Source: Hyphomicrobiales bacterium
GTDB taxonomy: Bacteria; Pseudomonadota; Alphaproteobacteria; Rhizobiales; Xanthobacteraceae
Assembly: GCA_003164375.1 (NCBI GenBank)
Contig: PLTE01000327.1
Span: 5,094-13,893, forward strand
Direction of reading: 5' to 3'
Length of the DNA stretch: 8,800 nt
The position numbers and the translations under genes are program-made. Under the pieces are notes generated by a model that had not been told where the DNA came from, did not search any database, and saw nothing but the letters and a program-made list of their open reading frames with translations. Of the stretch, positions 6,742 to 8,800 are shown piece by piece (the stretch's first letter is position 1; every line of letters begins with the position of its first letter).

Positions 6742-7872
6742 CTTCGTCGCCTAACCCTGACCAACTTCCGCAACTACCACGCGGCGTCGCTCGAAGTTGA
6801 TGCAACGAGCGTTGTGCTGGTCGGGCCCAACGGCGCGGGCAAGACCAATCTGATCGAAGCGATTTCCTTCCTCGCGCCAGGCCGTGGTCTGCGCCGCGCC
6901 ACCCTCGACGAAGTGGCGTTCGGCGAGGGCGATGGCTCGTGGGCGGTCTCGGCCGAGATCGAGGGCGCACTGGGGCTTGCTACGCTCGGCACCGGGATCG
7001 AGCGGGCGGCTGAGGACGGCGCCGCGGTCCAGCGCAAGTGCCGGATCGATCGCGAGCGGGTGGGCTCGGCGGCGAGTTTCGCCGATCACCTGCGGGTGGT
7101 CTGGTTGGTGCCGGCGATGGATGCGTTGTTTGCCGGCGCGCCGTCCGAGCGCCGGCGTTTCCTCGATCGTCTGGTGCTGGCCGTCGATACCGACCACGCC
7201 AGCCGGGTCAACGCGCTGGAACGTGCGCTACGCTCGCGTAACCGGCTATTGGAGGACCCGCGGCCGGATCCGCATTGGCTCGATGCCGTCGAGCACGAAA
7301 CTGCCGAACTGGCCGTCGCGGTCGCGGGGCTGCGGGTCGAGACGGTGCGCAGGCTCGAAGCGGTGCTGACGCACCGCAAGGACGCGGCATTCCCGCCCGC
7401 CCAGATTGCGCTTGATGGCTGGATGGAACAGCTCATCCCAGCCCATCCCGCCGCCGAAGTGGAACAGCGCTACCGCGCGGTATTGCACGACAATCGCGCC
7501 CGCGATGCCGCGGCTGGGCGCACGCTCGACGGACCGCATCTGACCGATCTCAGGGTCAGCTATGCGGCAAAAAACATTGCCGCCGCTGACGCTTCGACCG
7601 GGGAACAAAAAGCGCTGCTGATTGGCCTCGTGCTGGCGCATGCGCGATTGATCGCCGAGATGACCGCGCACGCTCCGATCCTTTTGCTCGACGAAGTCGT
7701 GGCACATCTCGATCCGGCGCGGCGCCACGCGCTGCACGGCGAGCTCCGCGCGCTCGGTACCCAGGTCTGGATGACCGGCGCCGATCCGGCTTTGTTTGCC
7801 GAAATCGCCGATGACGCGACTGTGGTCGAGGTCGCGGCCGGACGACTCGAACCGCGACCGCGGCGAAGCTGA
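6739..7872 (+). CDS. recF: DNA replication and repair protein RecF
   Basis: RecF is an SMC-like ATPase that acts with RecO and RecR to load RecA at single-strand gaps and to help restart stalled forks. It has 377 aa (family about 360-380). The N-terminus MLRRLTLTNFRNY is typical. Walker A is GPNGAGKT (29-36). The RecF motif VPAMDALFAG...ERRRFLDRL spans about 124-145. The ABC-type signature STGEQKALLIGLVLAHA (286-302) and Walker B ILLLDEVVAHLD (314-325) follow, with D318/E319 as Mg and catalytic acids. All ATPase motifs look intact. The start codon sits inside the CTGAT repeat array and has no Shine-Dalgarno sequence, so translation may be weak or coupled to dnaN. The C-terminal tail is Arg/Pro-rich (EPRPRRS). 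Confidence 0.97.
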   Translation: MLRRLTLTNFRNYHAASLEVDATSVVLVGPNGAGKTNLIEAISFLAPGRGLRRATLDEVAFGEGDGSWAVSAEIEGALGLATLGTGIERAAEDGAAVQRKCRIDRERVGSAASFADHLRVVWLVPAMDALFAGAPSERRRFLDRLVLAVDTDHASRVNALERALRSRNRLLEDPRPDPHWLDAVEHETAELAVAVAGLRVETVRRLEAVLTHRKDAAFPPAQIALDGWMEQLIPAHPAAEVEQRYRAVLHDNRARDAAAGRTLDGPHLTDLRVSYAAKNIAAADASTGEQKALLIGLVLAHARLIAEMTAHAPILLLDEVVAHLDPARRHALHGELRALGTQVWMTGADPALFAEIADDATVVEVAAGRLEPRPRRS

Positions 7873-8004
7873 CAGCGCGGTCCCTCGAAAAGTTCCAAAA
7901 TGCCTCCCGCCTTACGCTGCACTCATTGGGGAACAGAAGTGCGAGCAGCCTCTTTATCTCTCAGGCGCAGGAAATGTCCGACACGGGACAAAGGCCCAAC
8001 AACA

Positions 8005-8202
8005 ATGCCGGAACTGGCAGAAGATCTAATCGTCCGCAATCTTATCGAATCCCTCGCGCGCCTGCATGAGGATCTGGATCGCATGGAACTCTGGGCCGCC
8101 GCCCTGGGCTCGTTCCAACATCCGATACCCGATTACGTGCCGGTTGAGCGGCATCTCCTCAAGCCCGCGACGCGACGCCCATCGCGAGGGGCCGGACCGT
8201 AA
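8005..8202 (+). CDS. Small hypothetical protein between recF and gyrB (65 aa)
   Basis: I do not recognise this protein with certainty. The frame opens with ATG 8005, preceded by AAAGG at 7990-7994 with 10 nt spacing. Codons end mostly in G or C like the neighbouring genes. Residues 1-35 look helical and amphipathic (LIVRNLIESLARLHEDLDRM), then comes an aromatic/proline part (ELWAAALGSFQHPIPDYVP) and a basic tail (RRPSRG). There is no signal peptide or membrane segment. The frame stays open upstream to a further ATG at 7900, but that part is Arg/Cys-rich and looks non-coding. It lies on the same strand as recF and gyrB, 132 nt after recF. A role linked to gyrase or replication is only a guess from position. 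Confidence 0.5.
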   Translation: MPELAEDLIVRNLIESLARLHEDLDRMELWAAALGSFQHPIPDYVPVERHLLKPATRRPSRGAGP

Positions 8203-8264
8203 CCGTGGCCGGGCGGCGCGGGGTCCGATTTGTCATTGCCGAAGCGTTATCTGTTGCGGCCATT

Positions 8265-8283
8265 TCGGGGCCGAATCGGGGCC
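8265..8283. repeat. Direct repeat TCGGGGCC x2 upstream of gyrB
   Basis: TCGGGGCC occurs at 8265-8272 and 8276-8283, giving an 11-bp period (one helical turn), some 25-40 bp upstream of the predicted gyrB -35. This spacing suits tandem binding of a regulator, but it may be chance in GC-rich DNA. The rest of the 8203-8445 gap holds the gyrB promoter and palindrome. Confidence 0.35.
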
Positions 8284-8305
8284 CGTTTCAGCGCCGGTAA
8301 AAACC

Positions 8306-8333
8306 TTGAAAAGTAGCGATTTGACAATATCTT
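8306..8333 (+). promoter_or_regulatory. Candidate gyrB promoter
   Basis: TTGAAA (8306-8311, preceded by C as in alphaproteobacterial promoters) and TATCTT (8328-8333) are 16 bp apart. Expected start is near 8340, giving a leader of about 105 nt. A perfect TTGACA at 8321-8326 could be an alternative -35, but I see no good -10 for it. Confidence 0.45.
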
Positions 8334-8347
8334 AATCGAAGTCGATT
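8334..8347. promoter_or_regulatory. Palindrome at the predicted gyrB transcription start
   Basis: AATCGA-AG-TCGATT is a perfect 6-bp inverted repeat directly downstream of the candidate -10. Position suggests an operator where a dimeric regulator could block gyrB transcription. No regulator is identified. Confidence 0.4.
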
Positions 8348-8445
8348 TGCGCTGTACGTAAGCCGAATTTCGTGTACAAGAATCTTTGATTCACCCGCGC
8401 TTTTTTGCAAGCGATTCGACAGCAACATGTTCGAAAGCTTTATGC

Positions 8446-8800
8446 ATGGCCGAACCTATCCGTAAGCCAACCCCTTCGCCTTCCGATTACGACGCAGAAT
8501 CGATCAAGGTGCTCAAGGGGCTCGATGCCGTGCGCAAACGGCCGGGCATGTATATCGGCGACACCGATGACGGATCGGGCCTCCATCACATGGTCTACGA
8601 GGTGGTCGACCACGCCATCGACGAGGCGCTGGCCGGCCACGCCAAGCTCATCACGATCACGCTCAACGCCGACGGGTCTTGCGCCGTCACCGACGACGGG
8701 CGCGGCATTCCAACGGACATCCACCCGGAAGAAGGCGTGTCGGCGGCCGAGGTCATCATGACCCAGCTGCACGCGGGCGGGAAATTCGACCAGAACTCCT
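8446..8800 (+). CDS. gyrB: DNA gyrase subunit B, N-terminal part (cut by window edge)
   Basis: GyrB is the ATPase subunit of gyrase, which introduces negative supercoils. The first 118 residues are present, belonging to the GHKL ATPase domain. IKVLKGLDAVRKRPGMYIGD (20-39) is the family start. GLHHMVYEVVD (45-55) holds the catalytic base E52 (E. coli Glu42). TDDGRGIP (82-89) holds D83 (Asp73) and R86 (Arg76). EGVSAAEVIMTQLHAGGKFD (96-115) precedes the ATP lid, which lies beyond the edge. Residue 56 is His (CAC), where E. coli and nearly all GyrB have Asn46, the Mg-binding N-box residue. ATG 8446 is chosen because the ATG at 8442 leads to a stop after seven codons. There is no clear ribosome site, and the N-terminal extension of about 10 residues is proline-rich. 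Confidence 0.97.
   Translation, partial: MAEPIRKPTPSPSDYDAESIKVLKGLDAVRKRPGMYIGDTDDGSGLHHMVYEVVDHAIDEALAGHAKLITITLNADGSCAVTDDGRGIPTDIHPEEGVSAAEVIMTQLHAGGKFDQNS

Noticed and set aside
7879..7989. Glycine-riboswitch-like string CTCTCAGGC followed by a GGAAATGTCC segment, with a GTCCC/GGGAC pairing around it
   Set aside because: The essential 5' GGAGAG and the CCGAAGG-GCAA core are absent and no gcv-type gene follows. An Infernal search with RF00504 would settle it; a significant hit would overturn this rejection.

Overview
This looks like a chromosomal segment of an alphaproteobacterium, most probably from the order Hyphomicrobiales (Rhizobiales). A Bradyrhizobium/Rhodopseudomonas/Xanthobacteraceae-type organism is the best guess. 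The evidence is the high GC content, the gene order rpsT - dnaA - dnaN - recF - gyrB, and the style of the DnaA protein. No database search was possible, so the lineage is inferred from remembered family features.

Left part (1-2613): two metabolic genes diverge from a 171-bp gap. A GMC-family FAD oxidoreductase runs on the minus strand and is cut at its C-terminal end by the window edge. A DapA/NanA-family aldolase runs on the plus strand. The aldolase keeps the Schiff-base lysine and catalytic tyrosine but lacks the arginine typical of true dihydrodipicolinate synthase. The gap holds three CCCCGCC copies, which are G-rich on the oxidoreductase coding strand.

Middle (2614-3911): rpsT (ribosomal protein S20) follows with a clear sigma70-like promoter (TTGACG-17-TATAAG). 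After it comes about 950 bp without a convincing gene and with lower GC than its surroundings. This stretch carries a pair of inverted DnaA-box-like 9-mers and two perfect hairpins just ahead of dnaA.

Right part (3912-8800): the replication cluster dnaA (initiator), dnaN (sliding clamp), recF (gap repair) and the start of gyrB (gyrase B), all on the plus strand. The dnaN-recF gap is filled by opposed arrays of a 7-bp CTGAT-type repeat that runs into the recF start codon. A probable 65-aa unknown protein lies between recF and gyrB. A promoter with a palindrome at its expected start site precedes gyrB.

Together the right-hand genes start replication, tether the polymerase, repair stalled forks and manage supercoiling. 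I see no mobile element, CRISPR array, RNA gene or obvious new system. The most surprising point is in GyrB, where the normally invariant N-box asparagine (E. coli Asn46) reads as histidine. The dnaA upstream region and the small recF-gyrB protein are the other main leads.
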